64,000 nt of DNA from Kordiimonas sediminis (GTDB lineage: Bacteria; Pseudomonadota; Alphaproteobacteria; Sphingomonadales; Kordiimonadaceae): assembly GCF_014656395.1 (NCBI RefSeq), contig NZ_BNCI01000002.1, forward strand, positions 186,001 to 250,000, written 5' to 3'. The notes below the pieces were generated by a model. That model was not told where the DNA came from. It saw nothing but the letters and a program-made list of their open reading frames with translations, and made no database searches. Shown here in pieces: positions 55,998 through 64,000 of this stretch. Each line of letters begins with the position of its first letter. Within the stretch, counting starts at the first letter, position 1. Position numbers and translations under genes: made by a program.

Positions 55998-56624
55998 GTG
56001 ATTTCGAGAAAACATAAGTGCATCTTTGTTCATATCCCTAAAACGGGTGGAAGCAGTATCGAGAGAATTGTCTGGGGGGCACCACAAGAGCGCAAAACGG
56101 ACCAATTATGGATGGGTTTTGTGCGCCCCCATTATAACAAGTATCAGACAGGCGGCTTGCAGCATTTACTGGCAAAGCAAATCCGACAGGAGGTTGGCGC
56201 GGAATTGTTTGGTGCCTGTTATAAGTTCGCTTTCGTTCGTAACCCTTGGGATAAGGCAATATCACAGTATGCCTATATGAAAGGCCGTAAAGATTTACGT
56301 GCTTTTATTGGTATGGAAGCGGATGCAGACCTGAAAACCTATCTAAATCTGACGATGAAGAAAACCCACGTCCAGTGGGATCACCAGCACCGTTTTGTGC
56401 TGGATGATAATGGAGAACAGCTGGTTGATTTCCTCGGCCGGTTTGAGACAATTGGGCAGGATGTGGACACGGTACTTGAGCGTCTTGGTATGCTGGGGCA
56501 AAAGCTGCCGCACACGAATAAAAGTAAGCGTGGCCCATACCGCGACTATTATGACGATGAAAGTCGCGAGATGATTGCCGACCATTATAAAACCGATATT
56601 GATACCTTTGGTTATAGCTTTTGA
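55998..56624 (+). CDS. Sulfotransferase-family protein
   Basis: A 208-residue PAPS-dependent sulfotransferase candidate. The 5'-phosphosulfate loop HIPKTGGSSIERIVW starts near residue 11, and FAFVRNPWDKAISQY near 75 is the 3'-phosphate region. HQHRFVLDDNGEQLVDFLGRFETI near 120 is typical of the Sulfotransfer_2/carbohydrate type. It differs from the Stf0 protein at 28519. The GTG start lacks a strong ribosome site. It ends 12 bases before the convergent uvrB. Confidence 0.8.
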   Translation: MISRKHKCIFVHIPKTGGSSIERIVWGAPQERKTDQLWMGFVRPHYNKYQTGGLQHLLAKQIRQEVGAELFGACYKFAFVRNPWDKAISQYAYMKGRKDLRAFIGMEADADLKTYLNLTMKKTHVQWDHQHRFVLDDNGEQLVDFLGRFETIGQDVDTVLERLGMLGQKLPHTNKSKRGPYRDYYDDESREMIADHYKTDIDTFGYSF

Positions 56625-56636
56625 CGTTTCGCGTCT

Positions 56637-58781
56637 CTATCCCAGTTTTCGGTGGCTTTTAGCCTTTCTGGTGCGTGTGCCGGGCTTGCCGCCCATCGCG
56701 CGGCCCTTCGGTCTTAATGACTTGTCAGGAACGCCAAGTTCGCCTGCCTCCAGCCGTTTGATCTCATCGCGCAGTCTTGCTGCTTCTTCAAATTCAAGAT
56801 CTTCGGCCGCCTGCATCATTTGCTTGGACAGATCTTCGATATGCTTCTTCAGATTAGAGCCAACCAGATGGTCTGCATCAGGACCGATATCAACAGTGAC
56901 ATAGTCGCCAGAACTGACATCTGCCATCAGATCGCCAATGCGTTTTTCGATGGTTTGCGGCGTGATGCCGTGTAATTCATTATAGGCTATTTGTTTTTCA
57001 CGTCTGCGATTAGTCTCGGAAATGGCTGCATCCATGGACCGGGTGATTGTATCCGCATACAAAATAACCCGACCGCGAGCGTTACGGGCCGCCCGGCCAA
57101 TAGTCTGTACAAGTGATCGTTCAGACCGCAGGAAACCTTCCTTGTCGGCATCAAGAATGGCAACCAGGCCACATTCCGGAATATCCAGTCCTTCACGCAG
57201 CAGGTTGATACCAACAAGCACGTCAAATACCCCAAGCCGTAAGTCACGGATAATTTCCATGCGTTCCAGGGTGTCAATATCAGAATGCATGTAGCGTACC
57301 TTGACCCCATTTTCGTGTAAATACTCGGTCAGGTCCTCTGCCATGCGTTTTGTCAGGGTGGTAACAAGTACGCGCATACCAGCGTCAGATATTTTCCTTG
57401 CTTCGTGCATCAGATCATCAACCTGACTGTCGACGGGGCGAATTTCTACCTCAGGATCAATCAGTCCTGTTGGGCGAATAACCTGCTCTGTAAAGACGCC
57501 GCCTGTTTGTTCCAGTTCCCAATCGCCGGGCGTTGCGGACACAAAAACGCTTTGCGGGCGCATTACGTCCCATTCCTCGAATTTCAGGGGGCGGTTATCT
57601 GCGCAGCTGGGTAGACGGAAGCCGTAATCAGCAAGGGTGGACTTTCTTTTCGCATCCCCGCGGCTCATACCGTTAATTTGTCCTACACTGACGTGACTTT
57701 CATCAACAAACAGCAGGGCATTTTCGGGGATATATTCGAACAGGGTTGGTGGGGGCTCGCCAGGGTTTCGCCCGGTCAGGTACCTGCTGTAGTTCTCAAT
57801 CCCGGCACAGCTGCCGGTGGCTTCAATCATCTCAATATCAAAAAGTGTACGTTGTTCCAGTCGCTGGGCTTCGAGAATACGGCCATGCTCTTCATAGTAT
57901 TTCAGTCGCTGTTTCAGCTCAGCCTTGATTTTCTTGACTGCCTGATCAAGTGTTGGGCGCGGGGTAACATAGTGGCTGTTGGCATACACTTTGACCGTTT
58001 CCAGTGTGCGAATTTTTTCGCCGGTTAGTGGGTCGAATTCAATAATCTCTTCAATTTCATCACCAAACATCATCAGGCGCCACGCGCGGTCTTCATAATG
58101 GCTGGGGAAAATATCTACAACGTCGCCGCGAATGCGGAATGTGCCGCGCTGGAAAGCAGCATCATTGCGGCTATACTGCATGGATACCAACCTGCGTGCT
58201 AATTCTCTTGGTTCAATTTCCACCCCTGCGGTCAATGAAAAGGTCATCGCGGTATAGGTTTCCACGGACCCGATGCCGTAGATACAGGAAACAGAAGCGA
58301 TAATGATAACATCATCCCGCTCCAGAATAGCCCGGGTGGCACTATGGCGCATGCGGTCGATCTGTTCGTTGATGGTTGCTTCTTTTTCTACAAAGGTATC
58401 TGTGCGCGGAACATAGGCTTCCGGTTGGTAATAGTCATAGTAGGAAACAAAATATTCGACCGAGTTATTGGGGAAAAAGTCTTTGAATTCGCCGTAAAGC
58501 TGGGCTGCCAACGTTTTGTTCGGTGCCAGGATCAGGGCAGGGCGGCCTGTTTCCTTAATAATATTGGCAATGGTAAAAGTCTTCCCCGAGCCTGTCACGC
58601 CCAAAAGAACCTGATCCCGTTCTCCTGATTTTATGCCGGTAACGAGTTCTTTGATCGCGGTAGGCTGGTCACCGTTCGGCGTAAAATCAGAGACCAGATC
58701 AAAAGCAACGCCCCCTTCTGACTTTTCCGGTCGCTCCGGACGATTGGGGATAAAGCTTGCTCTTGTGTCTTCCAATTTCAT
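56637..58781 (-). CDS. uvrB: Excinuclease ABC subunit UvrB
   Basis: The damage-verifying helicase-like subunit of nucleotide excision repair, 714 residues. Walker A GSGKT is at 64-68 and the beta-hairpin region [10 protein letters not shown] near 117. The helicase motifs include LFVDESHV and [10 protein letters not shown]. The C-terminal UVR motif ([15 protein letters not shown]) contacts UvrC. The last residues are strongly basic. It starts next to the divergent 326-base gap before the TorF gene. Confidence 0.97.
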   Translation of the reverse strand: MKLEDTRASFIPNRPERPEKSEGGVAFDLVSDFTPNGDQPTAIKELVTGIKSGERDQVLLGVTGSGKTFTIANIIKETGRPALILAPNKTLAAQLYGEFKDFFPNNSVEYFVSYYDYYQPEAYVPRTDTFVEKEATINEQIDRMRHSATRAILERDDVIIIASVSCIYGIGSVETYTAMTFSLTAGVEIEPRELARRLVSMQYSRNDAAFQRGTFRIRGDVVDIFPSHYEDRAWRLMMFGDEIEEIIEFDPLTGEKIRTLETVKVYANSHYVTPRPTLDQAVKKIKAELKQRLKYYEEHGRILEAQRLEQRTLFDIEMIEATGSCAGIENYSRYLTGRNPGEPPPTLFEYIPENALLFVDESHVSVGQINGMSRGDAKRKSTLADYGFRLPSCADNRPLKFEEWDVMRPQSVFVSATPGDWELEQTGGVFTEQVIRPTGLIDPEVEIRPVDSQVDDLMHEARKISDAGMRVLVTTLTKRMAEDLTEYLHENGVKVRYMHSDIDTLERMEIIRDLRLGVFDVLVGINLLREGLDIPECGLVAILDADKEGFLRSERSLVQTIGRAARNARGRVILYADTITRSMDAAISETNRRREKQIAYNELHGITPQTIEKRIGDLMADVSSGDYVTVDIGPDADHLVGSNLKKHIEDLSKQMMQAAEDLEFEEAARLRDEIKRLEAGELGVPDKSLRPKGRAMGGKPGTRTRKAKSHRKLG

Positions 58782-59031
58782 AGTGTGCCTGCCTAGGGTG
58801 CCGGGTGGCCGTTCAGACTACGATGGCTCTACCCAAAAAAATTCATGATGTTCACTGTTTGTATCCAATGTAGGACAAGAATTCAATTGGGGAATACGTC
58901 ACCATTCATTCTGTATAATTATTAACCACTGTATAATAAATAAACAGTGCACCGCAGCATTTTAATTTTGCTGTGCGGTATTTAATTATGTAAGATGCTG
59001 TTTTTATTGCGTAATATTTTGTATGGTAAGT
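58782..59031. promoter_or_regulatory. AT-rich gap upstream of the TorF gene: two dyads
   Basis: No gene is seen. CACTGT (58927-58932) pairs with ACAGTG (58944-58949). Then ACCGCAGCA (58951-58959) nearly pairs with TGCTGTGCGGT (58969-58979), with a 2-base bulge. The dyads lie about 55-105 bases upstream of the sigma-54 promoter, where enhancer-binding proteins such as NtrC bind. The binding protein is not identifiable by eye. Confidence 0.4.
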
Positions 59032-59047
59032 TGGCACATGCCTTGCT
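59032..59047 (+). promoter_or_regulatory. Sigma-54 (RpoN) promoter
   Basis: TGGCAC (59032-59037), 5 bases, then TTGCT (59043-59047) gives the exact 10-base spacing between GG (-24) and GC (-12) in the TGGCACR-N4-TTGCW consensus. Transcription would begin near 59058 and leave a leader of about 50 bases before the TorF start. Confidence 0.65.
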
Positions 59048-59107
59048 GTGTATAGGGTGCTTAGTTGATAAGCCAGAAAACCTTATACAGGACAATGGAG
59101 GAACACT

Positions 59108-59812
59108 GTGCCCAAGAACTTCTCCCAAAGTACTAAAACCGCACTTGCTGTGGTTGTCTTAGCTGTAACGTCTCTCTCTTCCCAATCCGTTGCAGATGAT
59201 ATGTCATATGTGACATTATCAGCCAACGCAGCCCTGACCACTGAATATCGATTCCGGGGACTTTCCCTCTCTAATCATGACCCGGCAATCCAGGGTGGTT
59301 TTGATCTCTCCACAAAAAGTGGTTTTTATCTTGGTGCATGGGGTTCCTCTATTGAATCGTATGAAGGTTCCGAAGTCGAGTTGGATATCTATGGGGGGTA
59401 TGCCACCGAAATCGGGAATGGCTTAACAGCAGACGTCGGGCTTTTGGCCTACACCTATCCAGGGTCTGACGGTACGGCATATCTTGAACTATACGGCTCG
59501 CTGAGCGGGGCCATCGACATTGTCGATTGGACCGTGGGGGCAGCGTATGTCTGGGATCAGGGTAATGTCGGTAATACAGATAATATTTATATTTACCTGG
59601 ATGCCAGCATGCCGCTTGGTGATACGCCCGTGTCGCTGGATGGGCATGTGGCCTACGAAGATGGTGCATTTGGGGATGACAAATGGGACTGGTCATTGGG
59701 GGCGAGTTATAGCTTTGAACAGTACAGCTTATCAGTTGCCTATGTAGACACAAATGTTGAGGACAGTATTGGTAAAGCGGCAGTGGTGGCGACCTTGTCG
59801 GCGAGCTTCTAG
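59108..59812 (+). CDS. TorF-family putative porin (TIGR02001)
   Basis: An outer-membrane beta-barrel candidate of 234 residues. A signal peptide at about 1-29 ends in SVADD. The motif LSANAALTTEYRFRGLSLSNHDPAIQGGFD, followed by SGFYLGAWGS, marks the TIGR02001 family. Alternating aromatic and glycine-rich strands end in a terminal F. The function is unproven, though related genes often sit near PII and ammonium-transporter genes. The GTG start has GGAGG upstream. Its promoter looks sigma-54 dependent. Confidence 0.85.
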   Translation: MPKNFSQSTKTALAVVVLAVTSLSSQSVADDMSYVTLSANAALTTEYRFRGLSLSNHDPAIQGGFDLSTKSGFYLGAWGSSIESYEGSEVELDIYGGYATEIGNGLTADVGLLAYTYPGSDGTAYLELYGSLSGAIDIVDWTVGAAYVWDQGNVGNTDNIYIYLDASMPLGDTPVSLDGHVAYEDGAFGDDKWDWSLGASYSFEQYSLSVAYVDTNVEDSIGKAAVVATLSASF

Positions 59813-59849
59813 GCGCTACGTGTCATTTAGATGTGAATCTGGACCAACT

Positions 59850-59875
59850 GGGGGCGCTTTGCGCCCTCCTTTTTT
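59850..59875 (+). terminator. Rho-independent terminator after the TorF gene
   Basis: GGGCGC (59852-59857) and GCGCCC (59861-59866) form a 6-bp stem around TTT, extended by G-T and G-C pairs, then CTTTTTT. It is 38 bases after the stop. Confidence 0.85.
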
Positions 59876-59928
59876 GGGGGCGGGTCAAGGGGGAGTTTTC
59901 AGGCGCAGTTTATAGCTGAAATAGATAA

Positions 59929-61239
<1,311 letters not shown>

Positions 61240-61280
61240 GTAATTCATTAGGGGCGATAAAAAACCGCGGCATTAAAACT

Positions 61281-61312
61281 AAAAAACCGGGCAGGGAACT
61301 GTCCGGTTTTTT
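61281..61312. terminator. Bidirectional terminator between the aminotransferase and EF-hand genes
   Basis: AAAAAACCGG-GCAG and CTGT-CCGGTTTTTT form a long stem with one G-T pair around GGAA. The A-run and T-run let it serve both the plus-strand aminotransferase transcript and the minus-strand EF-hand transcript. Confidence 0.9.
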
Positions 61313-61332
61313 CTGTCAGAACGTGGTTTAGC

Positions 61333-61887
61333 TCAGTTTTCGATATCTTCGATATCTGGCACTTTGCGGCGTCCGTTACCTTCTGCATTATCTTGTGGCG
61401 TGCCTTGGCGTGTGCGGCGTCCCGGTCGTCGTTGACCACGCAGGGCTTCTCCTGCCTCTTCGGGGTCTACAATGCAGTCCCCGTTATTGTCATGGTAATT
61501 GAACTGATAATGCGGATGGGCATTAAACTCCTCAAAACTGAGGCTACCGTCTTCATTTTTGTCTAGGTCTGGCAATATCAGTAATTGGTAGGATTTGTCT
61601 TCGAAGACGACGCGCCGGAATTCTGTCTCGGACAGTGTGCGGGTTTGGTCCAAGTCAACGTTGTTGAAAATTACCGACCGTATCAATCGAATATCATCAC
61701 AAGACGCAACGCCGTCGCCGTTTTTGTCCCAGCGGACAAGGAAGCGATCATGCGCTTGTGTGATTTGTTCCGGGGTAAGGGGCGGTGGGCCTTCCTGTCT
61801 TGACGCGCAGCCGGATGCCGTGATTAACAGCAAGAGTGCGGTTGTAGACATTGCTGCAGAACGGGACAAAAAAACAGGTCTTCTCAT
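61333..61887 (-). CDS. EF-hand domain lipoprotein
   Basis: A predicted lipoprotein of 184 residues; the lipobox ends in Cys27 (TASGC). Four EF-hand-like Ca2+ loops follow: DKNGDGVASCDD, DLDQTRTLSETE, DLDKNEDGSLSFEE and DNNGDCIVDPEE. The second lacks the usual glycine. The C-terminal tail is Arg/Gly/Gln-rich (RGQRRPGRRTRQG). The ATG at 61887 is preferred to a TTG at 61965. Ca2+ binding is inferred; the role is unknown. Confidence 0.82.
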   Translation of the reverse strand: MRRPVFLSRSAAMSTTALLLLITASGCASRQEGPPPLTPEQITQAHDRFLVRWDKNGDGVASCDDIRLIRSVIFNNVDLDQTRTLSETEFRRVVFEDKSYQLLILPDLDKNEDGSLSFEEFNAHPHYQFNYHDNNGDCIVDPEEAGEALRGQRRPGRRTRQGTPQDNAEGNGRRKVPDIEDIEN

Positions 61888-61995
61888 GCGGTACAGGTAC
61901 CCTTCGATTGCATCACTATATTCCCTAATACGTGCAGCATAAACAGACCCGTTTGAAAAGCCCAAGATTATTTTTGTGTGTGCCCTATATCGCGA

Positions 61996-62173
61996 TTGAC
62001 ATCTGACAGATTATCCATATTTTAAGCGGCAGGTATCCCTCCCTACTGAGGGCAGTGACATGAAAGGGTCGCATGAACCGTGTCGGGCTGGCGCAAAAAA
62101 GGTCAAAGGCCAAGGCACATTTTTTGGGATATGCTCCCCCAACGGGGCACATACTATCTGGAAGGATAGACAA
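61996..62173 (+). promoter_or_regulatory. Candidate promoter and structured leader of serC
   Basis: A -35 TTGACA (61996-62001) and TATTTT (62018-62023), 16 bases apart, predict a start near 62031 and a 140-base leader. In it, CTATC (62154-62158) pairs with GATAG (62165-62169) around a loop holding the start of the GGAAGGA ribosome site for serC. A C-run/G-run stem (about 62136-62147) and a T6 run (62120-62125) lie just upstream. The alphaproteobacterial serC RNA motif (RF00517) is a good candidate, but I cannot confirm it without a covariance search. Confidence 0.4.
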
Positions 62174-63328
62174 TTGAATAAACCTGCTGTAACTCCACGC
62201 CCGGAGTTTAGCTCTGGCCCGTGCGCGAAGCGCCCCGGCTGGACACTTGATGCACTTAATGATGCACTTCTTGGTCGGTCACACCGCTCCAAACCTGGCA
62301 AAGCCAAACTTAAATACGCAATCGACAAAACTCGTGAAATACTTGGTGTTCCAGACGAATACCACGTGGGAATTGTGCCTGCGTCCGATACTGGTGCTGT
62401 TGAAATGGCCTTGTGGTCACTTCTTGGGGCACGCGGTGTTGATATGCTTGCATGGGAAAGTTTTGGCGCCGGCTGGATCACTGACGTTGTCAAGCAGCTC
62501 AAATTAGATGACGTTCGTGAATTTCGTGCGGATTATGGTCGTCTTCCTAACCTTGATGCCGTTGATACCGACCGCGATGTAGTTTTTACTTGGAACGGAA
62601 CAACGTCGGGTGTGAAGGTACCAAACGCAGACTGGATCAAGGATGACCGTGAAGGTTTGACAATCTGTGATGCCACGAGCGCAGCCTTTGCGATGGATCT
62701 GCCGTTTGAAAAACTGGATGTTACTACTTTTAGCTGGCAAAAAGTTCTGGGCGGTGAAGCAGCACACGGCATGATCGTTTTAAGCCCACGCGCTGTAGAA
62801 CGTCTAGAGACATACACGCCTGCGTGGCCACTGCCAAAGATTTTCCGTCTGACCAAAGGCGGTAAGCTGATTGATGGTATTTTTACCGGTGCTACAATCA
62901 ATACGCCGTCCATGTTGGCAGTTGAAGATTATATTGATGCGCTGGAATGGGCTGAGTCTGTAGGTGGTTTGAAGGGACTTATTGCACGTTCCGAAGCAAA
63001 CCTTGCGGTCCTGCAAGCCTGGGTTGAGGCAACTGACTGGGTTGATTTCCTGGCAGTTGACCCGGCAACCAATTCCAATACTTCTGTTTGTCTGAAGCTG
63101 ACGGGTGATTGGATTTCCAGTCTTGACCCCGATATTGCTGCAACGGTTCCTAAAAAAGTTGCTGCACTTCTGGAGGCTGAAAAAGTGGCCTTTGATATCG
63201 GTGCTTACCGGGATGCCCCTGCTGGCCTGCGCATATGGGCCGGGGGTACGGTTGAAGCAGATGACCTGAAAGCCCTGACGCAGTGGCTTGACTGGGCATA
63301 TGCAACAGTTCAGGCGGAACTCTCCTGA
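62174..63328 (+). CDS. serC: Phosphoserine aminotransferase SerC (alphaproteobacterial type)
   Basis: Converts 3-phosphohydroxypyruvate to phosphoserine. The protein has 384 residues. [12 protein letters not shown] at the N terminus, [15 protein letters not shown] near 73 and the PLP lysine in SWQKVLGG near 190 fit the alphaproteobacterial and archaeal subfamily rather than the E. coli type. The start is TTG at 62174, with AAGGA 7 bases upstream; an ATG at 62060 would add 38 unrelated residues. serA follows 72 bases later. Confidence 0.94.
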   Translation: MNKPAVTPRPEFSSGPCAKRPGWTLDALNDALLGRSHRSKPGKAKLKYAIDKTREILGVPDEYHVGIVPASDTGAVEMALWSLLGARGVDMLAWESFGAGWITDVVKQLKLDDVREFRADYGRLPNLDAVDTDRDVVFTWNGTTSGVKVPNADWIKDDREGLTICDATSAAFAMDLPFEKLDVTTFSWQKVLGGEAAHGMIVLSPRAVERLETYTPAWPLPKIFRLTKGGKLIDGIFTGATINTPSMLAVEDYIDALEWAESVGGLKGLIARSEANLAVLQAWVEATDWVDFLAVDPATNSNTSVCLKLTGDWISSLDPDIAATVPKKVAALLEAEKVAFDIGAYRDAPAGLRIWAGGTVEADDLKALTQWLDWAYATVQAELS

Positions 63329-63400
63329 TTAAAACTGACGTGGGGCTGGCACGTTTCGGCCCCTTCTCCAGATTTTACAAAGATTTTGAAAGGATGAATC

Positions 63401-64000
63401 ATGCCAAAGGTACTGATTTCTGATAAAATGAGCCCTCTTGCGGAACAAACATTCAAAGAGCGCGGTGTTGATGTTGATTATAAGCCAGGCCTAAGCCCTG
63501 AAGAACTGATCGCAATTATTGGCGACTATGATGGTCTTGCTATTCGCTCTGCTACCAAGGTTACACCGGAAGTACTGGAAGCGGCAACGAACCTGAAAGT
63601 TATTGGTCGCGCTGGTATCGGCGTTGATAATATTAATGTGCCGGCTGCGACAAACGGCGGTGTTATTGTTATGAATACGCCGTTTGGTAACTCCATCACC
63701 ACGGCTGAGCATGCAATCGCAATGATGATGGCACTGGCACGTCAAATCCCACAGGCAAATGCCTCTACGCATGAAGGCAAGTGGGAAAAGTCCGCATTCA
63801 TGGGTGTTGAAGTAACAGGAAAGACGCTTGGTCTTATCGGTGCAGGAAACATTGGGTCGATTGTTGCGGATCGTGCACACGGTCTGAAAATGAAGGTAAT
63901 CGCATTTGACCCGTATCTGTCGCACGAGCGCGCCGATGACCTGGGCATTCAGAAAGTAGAGTTGGATGAATTGCTGGCTCGGGCTGACTTTATCACCCTT
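63401..64000 (+). CDS. serA: D-3-phosphoglycerate dehydrogenase SerA, N-terminal part (3' end outside window)
   Basis: The first enzyme of serine biosynthesis, oxidising 3-phosphoglycerate. 200 codons are visible. The start [18 protein letters not shown] is typical. RAGIGVDNI near 69, [15 protein letters not shown] near 92 and the NAD loop [14 protein letters not shown] near 147 are seen. AAAGGATG precedes the ATG. It lies downstream of serC, which feeds the next step. Confidence 0.97.
   Translation, partial: MPKVLISDKMSPLAEQTFKERGVDVDYKPGLSPEELIAIIGDYDGLAIRSATKVTPEVLEAATNLKVIGRAGIGVDNINVPAATNGGVIVMNTPFGNSITTAEHAIAMMMALARQIPQANASTHEGKWEKSAFMGVEVTGKTLGLIGAGNIGSIVADRAHGLKMKVIAFDPYLSHERADDLGIQKVELDELLARADFITL

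Overview
The window is an unbroken stretch of bacterial chromosome, densely coded and roughly half G+C by eye. Gene content and gene order point to an alphaproteobacterium. The markers are the mraZ-to-ftsZ division and cell-wall cluster, uvrC-pgsA-moaD-moaE, glyQ-glyS-ppdK, pal-cpoB-tilS-ftsH-folP-glmM-thiD, an alphaproteobacterial-type serC beside serA, and clustered GANTC (CcrM methylation) sites ahead of ftsZ. A Kordiimonadales-like lineage is possible, but I cannot settle the order from sequence alone. I see no insertion sequence, prophage, CRISPR array, tRNA or rRNA.

Layout. 1-17330 (+): the dcw cluster, mraZ(partial)-rsmH-ftsL-ftsI-murE-murF-mraY-murD-ftsW-murG-murC-murB-ftsQ-ftsA-ftsZ, mostly with 4-8 bp overlaps, closed by a terminator. 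ddl is missing from its usual place between murB and ftsQ. 17398-24177 (-): moaE, moaD, pgsA and uvrC; then folB, a FolM-like pteridine reductase, a Na+/Ca2+ antiporter and a GhrA-like reductase. 24472-27150 (-): a secreted M14 metallopeptidase. 27396-29280 (+): rpmF, an M48 lipoprotein protease and a Stf0-type sulfotransferase. 29530-34723 (-): nadC, nadA, a metallo-beta-lactamase-fold hydrolase, an orphan ModA and a polyprenyl diphosphate synthase. 34895-43704 (+): a TrmN6-like methyltransferase, an S49 peptidase, chorismate mutase, map, glyQS and ppdK.

43846-44782 (-): ygfZ with a 36-residue membrane protein downstream. 44952-56624 (+): a LysE exporter, then the pal-cpoB-tilS-ftsH-folP-glmM-thiD series, an esterase, a serine beta-lactamase-like protein and a second sulfotransferase. 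56637-58781 (-): uvrB. 59108-64000: a TorF/TIGR02001 outer-membrane protein, an aspartate aminotransferase, an EF-hand lipoprotein on the minus strand, serC, and serA running off the window.

How it fits together: most genes are housekeeping. They cover peptidoglycan precursor synthesis and the divisome, the envelope (Tol-Pal, FtsH, GlmM), folate (FolB, FolM-like, FolP, YgfZ), molybdenum (MoaD, MoaE, ModA), NAD (NadA, NadC), nucleotide excision repair (UvrB, UvrC) and serine biosynthesis (SerC, SerA). No new multi-gene system is evident. The most interesting signals are regulatory. Seven GANTC sites lie within 99 bp upstream of ftsZ, one of them inside a promoter spacer. There is a near-consensus sigma-54 promoter before the TorF porin gene, an RpoH-type heat-shock promoter before ftsH, and a structured leader before serC that would hide its ribosome-binding site.
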